Origin: Spirochaetales bacterium | Lineage (GTDB): Bacteria; Spirochaetota; Spirochaetia; SZUA-6 | DNA: 64,000 bases | Direction of reading: 5' to 3' | Assembly (NCBI GenBank): GCA_027021365.1 | Contig: JALUUM010000001.1 | Location: forward strand, 1 to 64,000 | Shown here: piece by piece, positions 1 through 8,141 of the stretch | How positions within the stretch are numbered: position 1 is the first letter of the stretch | Layout of the letters: each line of letters begins with the position of its first letter | Program-made: the position numbers and the translations under genes | Notes under the pieces: model-generated | What the model was told of the DNA's origin: nothing | Databases searched by the model: none | Seen by the model: only the letters and a program-made list of their open reading frames with translations

Positions 1-28
1 CTGTGCGAATATGGTATGATTATTATTC

Positions 29-100
29 AAAGCCCATCTCCTTATGGTATAAATATTTATGTGTTATTTATTTTACCATTATATCAGGAGATTGGGCTTT
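29..100 (+). terminator. Long imperfect hairpin, terminator-like
   Basis: A 13-base arm (29-41, AAAGCCCATCTCC) is matched by 87-100 (GGAGATTGGGCTTT) with one bulged T, and the A+T-rich interior can extend the pairing. The right arm runs into five Ts on the + strand, so it fits best as the end of a gene lying left of the window, but it also follows the fucose isomerase stop on the - strand and may serve both. The loop is long for a classical terminator. Confidence 0.45.
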
Positions 101-137
101 TTCAAGTTCTAATTTGGACAGGTGTGTTACCCATTAA

Positions 138-1943
138 TTACCCGTAGAGAGGCCCGAAATTGGCGCAAGCCCTGTAATCGGCGCCCTCCGGGTCCATACC
201 AAAGGCAGACCATGCGCTGGGCCTGTAGATCTTTTCCGACGGGACATTGTGCATCGAGACAGGTATCCTTAAGATGGATGCCAGTGTAACAAGGTCTGCT
301 CCGATGTGCCCGTAACTGATTGCACCGTGGTTAGCCCCCCAGTTTGCCATTACGGAATACACGTCTTTAAATGGACCGTTTCCCGTTAGCCTCGGAACAA
401 ACCAGGTTGTAGGCCATGTCGGATTTGTGCGCCTGTCAAGTGCATCGTGCACCTCTTTGGGAAGGTCCACCGTGTAGCCTTCGGCAATCTGAATAAAGGG
501 GCCAAGGCCCTTAACGAGGTTTATCCTTGTCATTGTTACGGGCATGCCACCCTCTGTTAGGAAGTCGGTGGAAAAACCACCTCCGCGGAAATAACCAAGG
601 TCTGCCGGTCTCCATAGTGTTGCATCGAGGCAGCGCTTGGCATCCTCCTCCGTCACTTCCCACCATGGCTTGATAGCAGGTTTCCCGTTAATGTAAGCCT
701 CTCCTGTTCCGTCGAGCGCGGTGGGACCTGAATTTATAAGGTGAATAATTCCATTTTCTGCAAGACCTGTTGGTTTGTAACCTGTTACCCTCTTGATTGC
801 CTCAGGGCTCCAGAATGTCCTTACATCGGAGAATATCTGTGCAGTACCGGTAAGGAGGTGGCCGAAGAGCATGGAAACACCATTCAACGAATCATTTTCA
901 GTTGCAAGTATGTAAGGCTGTCTTATCCCGTTCCAGTCGAAGGATGTATTTAGTATTGCCTCCATGAAATCGCCGTTTGGAAAGTGGTCAGTCCACTGCC
1001 TCTGACCCTGAAAACCTGCAGCGATGGCGTTGTGTCCGAGGGCCTCCTCTCCGTATCCCAGTTCTTCCAGCCTTGGGTTTCCTACCATGAGGTCCCGTGC
1101 AATAAGGGCCATTTTAATGACAAACTCCCAGTCCCTGTCAAGTTGTTCCCTTGTCTTCCTCTTTTCAGGCGGATTGTCATCGGGACCTTCCTTGCAGTAT
1201 GCCTTTACCCATTCAAGGGCTCTCTCATACTCTTCCCTGTCATAGATACCCTCTTCGATTCTCCTTGTAAACTCTGACATATCCACATACTCGTTTCTCA
1301 TTCCAAGGTAATCCTGAAAGAAATCCTCCTTTACTATGGAACCAGCTATTCCCATGGAAACAGAGCCAAGCGACAGGTAGGATTTTCCCCGCATCGTTGC
1401 AACAGCCAAAGCAGCCCTTGTAAAGCGAAGGATTTTCTCCTTAACGTCATCAGGAACAGAGGTGTCATCGGAGTCCTGTACATCCCTTCCGTATATTCCA
1501 AATGCGGGAAGCCCCTTCTGGTTGTGAGCAGCAAGAACAGCTGCAAGGTACACGGCACCGGGTCTCTCAGTTCCGTTGAATCCCCATACAGCCTTTGGCC
1601 TTAAGGGATCCATGTCCATTGTCTCGGAACCGTAACACCAGCAGGGAGTCACTGTAAGTGATACACCAACACCTTCACGTTTAAACTTTTCATCTGCCAT
1701 TGCGGCCTCTGCCACGCCACCTATACACCTGTCTGCAATAACACACTCAACTTTCTGACCGCTCGGGTGCCTTAGGTTCTCCGTTATTATCCTTGCCGCT
1801 GTTTTTGCCATTTCCATTGTCTGTTTTTCAAGCGATTCACGTACCCCGCCCAGTCTTCCGTCTATTGTGGGTCGAATGCCTACCTTGGGAAGCTCGCCCT
1901 TTAGCCTGTTGACAGGCGGATTCAGTTTCATTGTAAAATCCAT
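138..1943 (-). CDS. fucI: L-fucose isomerase
   Basis: Converts L-fucose to L-fuculose (and often D-arabinose to D-ribulose) in the cytoplasm, the first step of fucose catabolism. The 601-residue product aligns along its whole length with E. coli FucI (591 residues): GIRPTIDGR near the start, [34 protein letters not shown] with the catalytic/Mn-binding Glu, [12 protein letters not shown] with the metal Asp, and the late GHIGAD histidine. The start is fixed by AAGGAGGAG a few bases before ATG; the N-terminus is about 12 residues longer than in E. coli. It lies 89 bases downstream of the LacI-type gene on the same strand and is probably co-transcribed with it. No fuculokinase or aldolase is present here, so the rest of the pathway lies elsewhere. 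Confidence 0.95.
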   Translation of the reverse strand: MDFTMKLNPPVNRLKGELPKVGIRPTIDGRLGGVRESLEKQTMEMAKTAARIITENLRHPSGQKVECVIADRCIGGVAEAAMADEKFKREGVGVSLTVTPCWCYGSETMDMDPLRPKAVWGFNGTERPGAVYLAAVLAAHNQKGLPAFGIYGRDVQDSDDTSVPDDVKEKILRFTRAALAVATMRGKSYLSLGSVSMGIAGSIVKEDFFQDYLGMRNEYVDMSEFTRRIEEGIYDREEYERALEWVKAYCKEGPDDNPPEKRKTREQLDRDWEFVIKMALIARDLMVGNPRLEELGYGEEALGHNAIAAGFQGQRQWTDHFPNGDFMEAILNTSFDWNGIRQPYILATENDSLNGVSMLFGHLLTGTAQIFSDVRTFWSPEAIKRVTGYKPTGLAENGIIHLINSGPTALDGTGEAYINGKPAIKPWWEVTEEDAKRCLDATLWRPADLGYFRGGGFSTDFLTEGGMPVTMTRINLVKGLGPFIQIAEGYTVDLPKEVHDALDRRTNPTWPTTWFVPRLTGNGPFKDVYSVMANWGANHGAISYGHIGADLVTLASILRIPVSMHNVPSEKIYRPSAWSAFGMDPEGADYRACANFGPLYG

Positions 1944-1987
1944 TTTCTCCTCCTTGAAAAGTCTTTGTTCATTAATGCCGTTTGTTA

Positions 1988-2017
1988 CCCTTTCTTATGT
2001 TTCCCTCTCTTATGTTC
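1988..2017. repeat. Two 15-bp tandem repeats
   Basis: CCCTTTCTTATGTTT and CCCTCTCTTATGTTC stand side by side in the lacI-fucI intergenic space, with a degraded third copy after them. The period equals that of the repeats at 34266-34325 and inside trpA. Confidence 0.5.
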
Positions 2018-2032
2018 CCTTCTCCCAGTGGC

Positions 2033-3115
2033 TCACCGCAACCCTGTGTAACCCCGACTAACTGAGGCGCCGGTGGATTCCCTTGCAACCAGCTTACAGG
2101 GTATCCGTATGTTAATGCTTTTAGCGCTCTTTTCTTTGATCTTGTTATCTAACAGTTGCATAAGAAGCCTGTATGCAGCATCTGCTATGAATTCAGTAGG
2201 TTGCTTAACAGAGGTAAGGGGCACCTTGAGCAAACCCGAATACCTTTCGTCCCCGTATCCTGCTACCATTACATCATCCGGCACCCTTAAACCATACTCC
2301 CATAATGCCTTTAAAGCACCGATTGCAACATCGTCATTGACCCCCATAATGGCATCGATTTTCTTAGCTCCCCCTTTAGCGACAAGTCCCCTTTCTATAA
2401 GGCTGAAAGCAGCTTCGTATCCGTCCCTGTTAAAGTAACCGCTCTCTATTATAAGCTTTTCATCCACACTGATACCTGCCTCGGCAAACGCTTTCCGGTA
2501 ACCTGCAAGTCTCTCGATTGTTACGCTTGTGCTTCTGTTTCCGCAGATAAAGGCTACCCTTTTAGCCCCTCTTTCCAACAGGTGCATTGTCAACTTGTAG
2601 CTTCCCTCCGTATCGTCTGTCACCACCGAGTGAAACTCTTCGCCTGGAAAATACCTGTCAAGAAGAATCAGCGGGATACCTTCATTTCTTATCTCGCGGA
2701 GAAGAGAAAGGTTTTCCTTTCCTGAGGCGGGCGCAACTATTATCCCGTCAACACGCCTTGATAGTATTGTTTCCAAAGCCCGCCTTTCGGGTTTTGCCTC
2801 CTCGTAACTGTGGGAGAGCAGAAGGTCATATCCCCTTTCATCCAGCCTTCGGCTTAAGTGATAGCATATCTCGTTAAAGTAGATCTGCATTATATCAGGG
2901 ATAAGCAGGCCGATTACTCGGCTTCCTCGTTTTTTCAGGTGTCTTGCATTGTAGTTTGGCCTGTAATTAAGCTCTCTTGCAATTTCCTCTATAAGCCGTC
3001 GGGTTTCCTCTCCTATTCGAATACCACTGTCAGCTTTACCGTTCAAGACACGCGATACGGTTGCAATGCTCTTTCCCGCTCTCTTTGCTATGTCTTCAAG
3101 GGTGGTATAGGCCAT
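2033..3115 (-). CDS. LacI-family transcriptional regulator
   Basis: 360 residues. The N-terminal LacI helix-turn-helix reads TLEDIAKRAGKSIATVSRVLN (residues about 5-25), followed by the hinge-helix region (YRPNYNARHLKKRGSRVIGL) and a periplasmic-binding-protein-like sugar sensor with VDGIIVAP, DDTEGSYKLTMHLLERGAKRVAFI and the late AGYGDERYSGLLKVPLTSVKQP motif. Lying directly upstream of fucI on the same strand, it probably controls L-fucose or a related sugar and represses its own operon. A consensus promoter (3158-3186) and a perfect palindrome (3137-3148) lie upstream. The Shine-Dalgarno before this ATG is weak (AAGG, 14 bases away), so the start is likely but not certain. The sugar ligand is inferred from context only. 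Confidence 0.88.
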   Translation of the reverse strand: MAYTTLEDIAKRAGKSIATVSRVLNGKADSGIRIGEETRRLIEEIARELNYRPNYNARHLKKRGSRVIGLLIPDIMQIYFNEICYHLSRRLDERGYDLLLSHSYEEAKPERRALETILSRRVDGIIVAPASGKENLSLLREIRNEGIPLILLDRYFPGEEFHSVVTDDTEGSYKLTMHLLERGAKRVAFICGNRSTSVTIERLAGYRKAFAEAGISVDEKLIIESGYFNRDGYEAAFSLIERGLVAKGGAKKIDAIMGVNDDVAIGALKALWEYGLRVPDDVMVAGYGDERYSGLLKVPLTSVKQPTEFIADAAYRLLMQLLDNKIKEKSAKSINIRIPCKLVARESTGASVSRGYTGLR

Positions 3116-3136
3116 TCTATGATAAAACCTTGTACG

Positions 3137-3148
3137 TTAAACGTTTAA
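3137..3148. promoter_or_regulatory. LacI-type operator TTAAACGTTTAA
   Basis: A perfect 12-bp palindrome with the central AACGTT typical of LacI/PurR-family operators. It lies about 4-15 bases past the predicted transcription start of the lacI-fucI operon, a position suited to autorepression. Confidence 0.65.
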
Positions 3149-3157
3149 TCAAAAATC

Positions 3158-3186
3158 ATGATAATTGGTGGATTTGTGTTTGTCAA
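3158..3186 (-). promoter_or_regulatory. Sigma-70 promoter of lacI-fucI
   Basis: On the - strand: TTGACA (3181-3186), a 17-base spacer and TATCAT (3158-3163). This matches 11 of 12 consensus positions with ideal spacing, about 43 bases before the LacI start. Confidence 0.7.
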
Positions 3187-3337
3187 GAATGGTTGCTCAG
3201 TTTTGTTAATGCCAGGGCCAATTTGTTCAGTGACACATCTCATAATGCATCAGTCACTCAACAACCTCGCTAAACATTTTTACGAATCTTTGTAGAGCTT
3301 TAAGAAGAGGCGGTGAGGTAAGGATTATCAGGTATAT

Positions 3338-3688
3338 TCAGCCTTCTGTCATAGGACGAGGATCAAAGAAGGGGTGAATATATGAGATTCCCTCTTCATC
3401 AATCTCTATATAGTCAAGGATAGGAAGCACCTTTCCTCCTGTTGTTTCGAACTCTATTAATACACAAGCAGTGGAATCTTCGATAATATATTTTTGAATT
3501 CGTATATCCTTTACGTTCTTTGATACGTCAATAAGCAACTCGACAACCTTCGAAGTTCCTTCCACCGGATGATCGATTAATGGCCCCATAAAACGTAAAT
3601 TCCTTGAGAACTTAACTAATGAAAAATCTCCTGAAATCAAAGCATTCATATAATCGTCAACGGTATCGACAATGTAATCTCTTGTCAT
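3338..3688 (-). CDS. NTF2/SnoaL-like small protein
   Basis: 116 residues, resembling the NTF2-like/SnoaL fold: an N-terminal helix with YIVDTVDDYMNALISGD, then RFMGPLIDHPVEGTSKVVELL, and beta strands ending in DYIEIDEEGISYIHPFFDP. Such proteins are cone-shaped dimers, some catalytic and some ligand-binding; no specific reaction can be named. The start follows a good GAGGAAGGG ribosome site. It stands alone on the - strand between the lacI-fucI promoter and the toxin-antitoxin block. No signal peptide is seen, so it is probably cytoplasmic. Confidence 0.7.
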   Translation of the reverse strand: MTRDYIVDTVDDYMNALISGDFSLVKFSRNLRFMGPLIDHPVEGTSKVVELLIDVSKNVKDIRIQKYIIEDSTACVLIEFETTGGKVLPILDYIEIDEEGISYIHPFFDPRPMTEG

Positions 3689-3756
3689 TTTTTAGCCCTT
3701 CCTCGATTCGAAATGATAAGTCTAAAGTCAAGCGCAATAACTTGTTGTGTTTTTAA

Positions 3757-4080
3757 TCATCTTAGTTGCCTGTGTAATAAAATGTCTTCAATATTTCTTC
3801 TTTCATCTATTGCTGCCATTATATAAATTGCCTCTTTTTCTATTTTATACATCAATCTCCAGGGCGAAATAATTAGTTCACGATATTTTACTATATTTTG
3901 TTCGGCCAGTTCCGGAATTATTCTTCCCTGTTCTGGAAAAATAGATAATTTTTCAGTAGTAGTTTTTATCTCTTCATATTTTTTTATTGCAGTCTCTAAC
4001 GAATCTTGGGCTATATATTCTACTATTTCTTCTAAATCATTCTTTGCTGTATGCGTCCACAAGAATTGCTTCTTTTTCAT
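3757..4080 (-). CDS. RelE/ParE-family toxin
   Basis: 107 residues. The ParE/RelE pattern is visible: an N-terminal strand and helix (FLWTHTAKNDLEEIVEYIAQDS), helix 2 ending in LSIFPEQGRIIPEL, then the basic core YRELIISPWRLMYKI and a final strand AIYIMAAIDERR. RelE members cleave mRNA on the ribosome and ParE members poison gyrase; the sequence does not settle which applies. It lies 6 bases after the Phd/YefM-type antitoxin and is translated from the same mRNA. The ribosome site is weak, in keeping with toxin made below antitoxin level. Confidence 0.85.
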   Translation of the reverse strand: MKKKQFLWTHTAKNDLEEIVEYIAQDSLETAIKKYEEIKTTTEKLSIFPEQGRIIPELAEQNIVKYRELIISPWRLMYKIEKEAIYIMAAIDERRNIEDILLHRQLR

Positions 4081-4086
4081 TAACTG

Positions 4087-4401
4087 TTATCTCTTAAATT
4101 TTTTTAGCCCGCCCTTGTAATCTTCTTTAAGTTTTTCTATTTTCTTATCTATCTCTATAAAAACATCCTCTTGTGTATATAGGTGTTCTCTTTCTATGTC
4201 TTTTTCACTTTGTGAAAGTATTTTTAATATACCTATGCTGTCCCGCATGGATTGATATGTTTGGGTGTCCAATAAAACAGCTTTTGGCTCGCCGTTCTGG
4301 GTGATAATTATTGGATTGTGCGTCTCGTTGACTTTTTTTAACATTTCTGCAGCATTTGTTTTTATGTAAGATATAGGTTTTATGTAATCTTTAATATTCA
4401 T
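4087..4401 (-). CDS. Phd/YefM-family antitoxin
   Basis: 104 residues. The N-terminal half carries the Phd/YefM DNA-binding fold: ISYIKTNAAEMLKKVNETHNPIIITQNGEPKAVLLD, then TYQSMRDSIGILKIL. The charged C-terminal half (DKKIEKLKEDYKGGLKKFKR) is the usual toxin-wrapping tail. It is first in the pair with the ParE/RelE toxin and has a strong GGAGGG ribosome site before ATG. The palindromes at 4413-4432, directly upstream, are the expected autorepression sites. Confidence 0.87.
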   Translation of the reverse strand: MNIKDYIKPISYIKTNAAEMLKKVNETHNPIIITQNGEPKAVLLDTQTYQSMRDSIGILKILSQSEKDIEREHLYTQEDVFIEIDKKIEKLKEDYKGGLKKFKR

Positions 4402-4412
4402 GTTTTCCCTCC

Positions 4413-4432
4413 AGTACTTATATAGTACTATA
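4413..4432. promoter_or_regulatory. Antitoxin operator palindromes
   Basis: AGTACT-N5-AGTACT (4413-4429) overlaps the perfect 12-bp palindrome TATAGTACTATA (4421-4432), ending 12 bases before the antitoxin start. Phd/YefM proteins typically bind paired dyads with a GTAC core. Confidence 0.6.
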
Positions 4433-4486
4433 TTCAGACTGATTTATCAACAACCGATAAAAAAATTAGGCACGTAAATAATCGTG

Positions 4487-4792
4487 CTACGATCTCGCTT
4501 TTCTGATTTGCTCAATTAATTTTACATCTATTAGGCGTCCATTTACGTATTTGTGTAATAAACTCGAAATAAGCGTCTGATATGGTATACCTTCTTCAAC
4601 TGCTTTCTTCTGTAATTCCTTTAAATCCCTTTCTGAAATCCTGATATTTACCCTTTTATCTTTCTTGAGTGTATTAGATGCATATTTTTTAAATCGTTTC
4701 TTTTCTTCTTCCAAATTCTTAATGCTTTTCCATTCTCCCTTTTCTATGCTTTCCAGTAATTCTAATTCTTCTTCTGTATATTCGGTATTCAT
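4487..4792 (-). CDS. CopG/BrnA-type ribbon-helix-helix antitoxin
   Basis: 101 residues with an acidic N-terminal half (EEELELLESIEKGEWKSI) and a C-terminal ribbon-helix-helix: RVNIRISERDLKELQKKAVEEGIPYQTLISSLLHKYVNG. This is the layout of CopG-like antitoxins paired with BrnT-like toxins. Its ATG overlaps the toxin stop by four bases (ATGA), and GGGAGG lies nine bases upstream. The toxin-first order is normal for brnTA loci. It probably represses the operon through the dyad at 5081-5099. Confidence 0.82.
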   Translation of the reverse strand: MNTEYTEEELELLESIEKGEWKSIKNLEEEKKRFKKYASNTLKKDKRVNIRISERDLKELQKKAVEEGIPYQTLISSLLHKYVNGRLIDVKLIEQIRKARS

Positions 4793-5070
4793 TTCGCTTT
4801 TCCTCCCAAGTATTGTTTATTTAATTTCCGACTCGGAATAATTGTTTTAAGAAATATTTCATCATCGTTTTCAACAAAGGGTACATAATAAATGTATTCA
4901 TTTATTTCCAATACAAGTACTTGTTGATTGGGATATTTTTGTTTGTTCGAATTCCTAATAATATCCAAAATTTCACCCTTTTCTATTTTAAGAAGCACAT
5001 CTTCAAATCCAACGTTTCTTTCTCTCTTTAGCTTCATATTCTTTTCACTGTTCCAAGTGATATGTTTCAT
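4789..5070 (-). CDS. BrnT-like toxin
   Basis: 93 residues resembling the BrnT/RelE-fold toxins that inhibit translation: ITWNSEKNMKLKRERNVGFEDVLLKIEKGEILDI, then a strand-rich core VLVLEINEYIYYVPFVE and the terminal IFLKTIIPSRKLNKQYL. The late arginine in IIPSRK is conserved in the family. It is the first gene of its pair. I see no Shine-Dalgarno before its ATG, and a TATTAA box lies only nine bases upstream, so it may be translated weakly or from a leaderless mRNA. Confidence 0.8.
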   Translation of the reverse strand: MKHITWNSEKNMKLKRERNVGFEDVLLKIEKGEILDIIRNSNKQKYPNQQVLVLEINEYIYYVPFVENDDEIFLKTIIPSRKLNKQYLGGKAK

Positions 5071-5080
5071 TCAAGTACGT

Positions 5081-5099
5081 TAATACATTGTGTGCATTA
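5081..5099. promoter_or_regulatory. Probable brnTA-type operator
   Basis: TAATACATTGTGTGCATTA is a 7-base inverted repeat with one mismatch around a 5-base centre, starting 11 bases upstream of the toxin ATG and overlapping its likely promoter. Confidence 0.4.
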
Positions 5100-5276
5100 T
5101 GGCAACATTGTTTTAGAGATGTTTGCCGCCAAAGTCAACATTCGATCACAAGTAGTGGAGGGATAGGTATTTTTATTCAAAAGTGCAGAACTACATAAAT
5201 TACATTGTTTTCCATGTATCTTCATATTATATTATATACATAGCCAGCCAATGTATCGACTGACTCATTTTTAAAG

Positions 5277-5288
5277 GTAAACGCTTAC
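5277..5288. promoter_or_regulatory. LacI-operator-like dyad before the radical SAM gene
   Basis: GTAAACGCTTAC is palindromic at 10 of 12 positions with a central CG and lies just before the GAGGAGGT ribosome site at 5302. It resembles the site at 3137-3148 (shared TAAACG), so a LacI-family regulator could act here. Short enough to be chance. Confidence 0.3.
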
Positions 5289-5301
5289 GAGGAGGTTTAT
5301 C

Positions 5302-6732
5302 ATGGTCAGTATCGATTGGTCAAACCCATTCACAAGAGTGGTCAAACTCGCCCTTGCTTTCAAGTTCTTAAGGCATTACTTACTAAATTACAGCGAGAGA
5401 AAACTGTATCAGTATCTTGTAGAGGATAATCCCTCTGTAAGGCCGAAAGCCGCAAAAGAGGAAACCTACTACATGGTGCGTGCCATCCTGCATTCCGTTT
5501 ACAGGGCTCTCAACGACAGGACAATCTCTGATCATGTGAAAGACGTTCTTTTAAAGATATTCATTGGTGATGTTCTGATAGCGGATATAGACCGTAGGAA
5601 ACAGTACTACGAAAAGTATAAAATTTCTCCTCCCACATTCCTTACGATAAGTCCCTACAAGGGCTGTAACTTGAGATGCAAGGGATGCTATGCGGCATCT
5701 GGAGCGGCCTTCAATAATACCCTCGATTATTCGACAGTGACAAAGATAATCAATCAGGCGAAGGAACTGTGGGGTTCCAGATTCTTCGTGATTTCAGGCG
5801 GAGAACCACTCCTGTACAAGAGTGAAGGCAAGGATATAATGGATCTCTTTGAGGAGAACAGTGACTGTTATTTCCTCATGTATACGAATGGTACTCTTCT
5901 TACAGAGGATGTTGCCAGAAGAATGGAAAAGGCAGGAAACGTATCTCCTGCCATATCGATAGAAGGGTTCGAAGAGGAAACTGATGAGAGAAGGGGAAAG
6001 GGTGTTTTCAGGAAGATTCTAAAAGCCGTTGATAATCTGCTCGAGGTAGGAGTGCCTTTCGGCTTTTCAGGTACCATTACAAGGTACAATGCGGAGATTT
6101 TCATGCAGGACAAGCTTGTTGATTATTATTTCAATGAGCTCCACGGGGCTTACATGTGGCTCTTCCATTACATGCCAATAGGAAGGGATTTTTCTGTCGA
6201 GCTTCAACCAACTCCCGAACAGAGAAAGAATCTGTTCTTCAAGCAGAGACAGTGGATACATGACGGTTACTTCCTCGTTGATTTCTGGAATGATGGCATT
6301 ATAACAGATGGCTGTATAAGTGCAGGAAGGCCGGGTGGTTACTTCTACATAGACTGGGACGGAAATGTTATGCCCTGTGTATTTGTTCCGTACTCTACCC
6401 ACAATGTGAAAGATGTCTTTGAGAAAGGCGGAGACCTTAATGATATTCTTCAGGGTAAGTTCATGGCAGATATAAGAGAGTGGCAGAGAAACTACAGCTA
6501 CGATCATAGAGAGGTTGAAACAATAGGAAACCAGATCATGCCATGCCCGATAAGGGACCATCATCTTGATATGTACAGGATGATTACCGAGAACAATGCA
6601 ACACCAACCGATGAGAATGCAAAAATGTCTATCGAGGATCCGGGCTACAGGGAAAAGATGGCTGAATACGATAAAAAACTCTCGGAACTTACAGAACCGA
6701 TCTGGAAGGAAGAGTATATAGCAAAGGGGTAG
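5302..6732 (+). CDS. Radical SAM protein with C-terminal cysteine region
   Basis: 476 residues. The radical SAM cluster motif is C122-x3-C126-x2-C129 (YKGCNLRCKGCYA), followed by the SAM-binding ISGGEPLLY and MYTNGTLL. About 120 residues of helical sequence precede the barrel. The C-terminal part has three further cysteines in GCISAGRPGGYFYIDWDGNVMPCVFVPY (quoted in two pieces: GCISAGRPGGYF, YIDWDGNVMPCVF) and IMPCPIRDHH, a SPASM-like arrangement that could hold an auxiliary iron-sulfur cluster. Substrate unknown: SPASM-type enzymes often modify peptides or cofactors, but no precursor peptide gene is visible beside it. The start follows a strong GAGGAGGT. It is convergent with the DegT gene, sharing a hairpin across both stops. 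Confidence 0.82.
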   Translation: MVSIDWSNPFTRVVKLALAFKFLRHYLLNYSERKLYQYLVEDNPSVRPKAAKEETYYMVRAILHSVYRALNDRTISDHVKDVLLKIFIGDVLIADIDRRKQYYEKYKISPPTFLTISPYKGCNLRCKGCYAASGAAFNNTLDYSTVTKIINQAKELWGSRFFVISGGEPLLYKSEGKDIMDLFEENSDCYFLMYTNGTLLTEDVARRMEKAGNVSPAISIEGFEEETDERRGKGVFRKILKAVDNLLEVGVPFGFSGTITRYNAEIFMQDKLVDYYFNELHGAYMWLFHYMPIGRDFSVELQPTPEQRKNLFFKQRQWIHDGYFLVDFWNDGIITDGCISAGRPGGYFYIDWDGNVMPCVFVPYSTHNVKDVFEKGGDLNDILQGKFMADIREWQRNYSYDHREVETIGNQIMPCPIRDHHLDMYRMITENNATPTDENAKMSIEDPGYREKMAEYDKKLSELTEPIWKEEYIAKG

Positions 6733-6748
6733 GGCTGAACCCTATCCC
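6726..6748. terminator. Shared convergent hairpin
   Basis: A nine-pair stem (GGGGTAGGG against CCCTATCCC, one G-U pair) with a five-base loop spans the stop codons of the radical SAM gene (+) and the DegT gene (-). The T-runs on either side are weak, so it may act by blocking convergent transcripts as much as by intrinsic termination. Confidence 0.55.
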
Positions 6749-8013
6749 TTATAGTATCGATATACCCTGTCAAAGGCTTCGAGCATGAGTTCTATATGTC
6801 TCTTTTCATAAACAGGATGCATGGGAAATGCCAGGGTTCTCTCTTCCAGCCACTTTGCATTGGGACATAGCATGTTCTTGTAATCTACAGACTCAGGGTT
6901 GGTATACTCCCTTGATTCAAAGGGAAAGTTGTACCTGCCAAAGCCCCTGTGCTCGCTGTATGCCTTCTCTTTATAAGCCTGTGGCCACTGAACGGGCATT
7001 ACCGGTATTCCCTCTGCCTTGAGTGCCTCTATGAAATCCCTTACCGTACACCTTATCGATTCGGGTTCCAGTACAATTGGAAACCACCAGAAGGCATTCT
7101 GCCTCTCCTCTGTATGGGGTGGAAGATACTTTACGGCGGGATGACCATTAAGTTTTTCAAGCATCAATTCTCCGTTTTCCCGTCTCCTCTTAAGGTGGTA
7201 GGATTCAAGCCTTTTAAGTTCATAGAGGCCCACTATCGACTGAATCTCTGTCATTCTGTAGTTAAAGCCGATTCTCTCGTGTATATACGGAAGCTTCTGT
7301 TCAAGTTCCAGGAGCCTCAATCTTTCCTTTACATCGTAGCCGTGATCCCTGAAGGACCTGCAGATCCAGGCGACTTCTTCATCGTCGGTAATTACCGCTC
7401 CTCCTTCACCGGCTGTTGTAAAGTGCTTCGACTGGCAGAAACTGAATGCACCGGCATTTCCAATAGAACCTACTTTCTTTCCCTTGTAGATGCCTCCGGG
7501 TGCCTGTGCGGTATCCTCCAGGACAAACAGGTTATGCTTTTTTGCTATTTCCAGTATCGGGTCTAAGTCACAGATTATACCGTAGAGGTGAACTGGAATG
7601 ATACCTACCGTTCGCTCTGTAATCTTTGCCTCTATATCCGAGGGGTCTATCGTATGATCTTCGCGCCTGACATCGGCAAACACGGGAATTGCACCTACCT
7701 GTACCACGCACATCGAGGATGCAATAAAGGAGTAGGATGTTACAATCACCTCATCACCCGGGCCTACGCCAAGGCCGTTCAAGGCAGTGTGAAGGGCAGA
7801 TGTCCCGTTCGTCGTAGTTATTGCATACCTGGTACCATTGTACCTTGCAAACTCTTCTTCGAACTCCATTCCCTTTGTACCTGTCCAGTAGTTGACAAGG
7901 CCGTTTTCAAGGGGTTCAAGGGCATGCTTTTTTACCTCATCCGAGAACTGGGGCCACATTGGAAATGGCTCGTCTGTAACAGGCCTGCCACCTGCAATAG
8001 CTATCTTTTCCAT
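6742..8013 (-). CDS. DegT/DnrJ/EryC1 family PLP aminotransferase
   Basis: 423 residues of the sugar-aminotransferase family. Visible motifs: TGTKGMEFEEEFARY, TTNGTSALHTAL (PLP phosphate-binding region), GDEVIVTSYSFIAS, PVHLYG, LEDTAQAPGG with the cofactor Asp, and SFCQSKHFTTAGEGGA, whose Lys forms the PLP Schiff base. These enzymes usually aminate nucleotide-linked or free keto-sugars (amino-sugar and aminocyclitol formation); the exact substrate is not predictable. It is divergent from the sulfatase and convergent with the radical SAM gene. A sugar-modification role fits the neighbourhood but is inference. Confidence 0.87.
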   Translation of the reverse strand: MEKIAIAGGRPVTDEPFPMWPQFSDEVKKHALEPLENGLVNYWTGTKGMEFEEEFARYNGTRYAITTTNGTSALHTALNGLGVGPGDEVIVTSYSFIASSMCVVQVGAIPVFADVRREDHTIDPSDIEAKITERTVGIIPVHLYGIICDLDPILEIAKKHNLFVLEDTAQAPGGIYKGKKVGSIGNAGAFSFCQSKHFTTAGEGGAVITDDEEVAWICRSFRDHGYDVKERLRLLELEQKLPYIHERIGFNYRMTEIQSIVGLYELKRLESYHLKRRRENGELMLEKLNGHPAVKYLPPHTEERQNAFWWFPIVLEPESIRCTVRDFIEALKAEGIPVMPVQWPQAYKEKAYSEHRGFGRYNFPFESREYTNPESVDYKNMLCPNAKWLEERTLAFPMHPVYEKRHIELMLEAFDRVYRYYKG

Positions 8014-8141
8014 TCTCTAAGCTCCTCTCTGTTGAAAGATTAACCCATGGGGCGGCAAGTATCAATATGAAGCTTCGACATGGAGCCCGTGTTTCGGGAC
8101 AGGATCAGAGCTTGACCATGAAGCGGGGAAATGAATAATCT

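Noticed and set aside
5302..6732. Anaerobic sulfatase maturase for the sulfatase at 8142
   Set aside because: The protein lacks the typical maturase N-terminus and cysteine pattern and is separated by a gene on the opposite strand.
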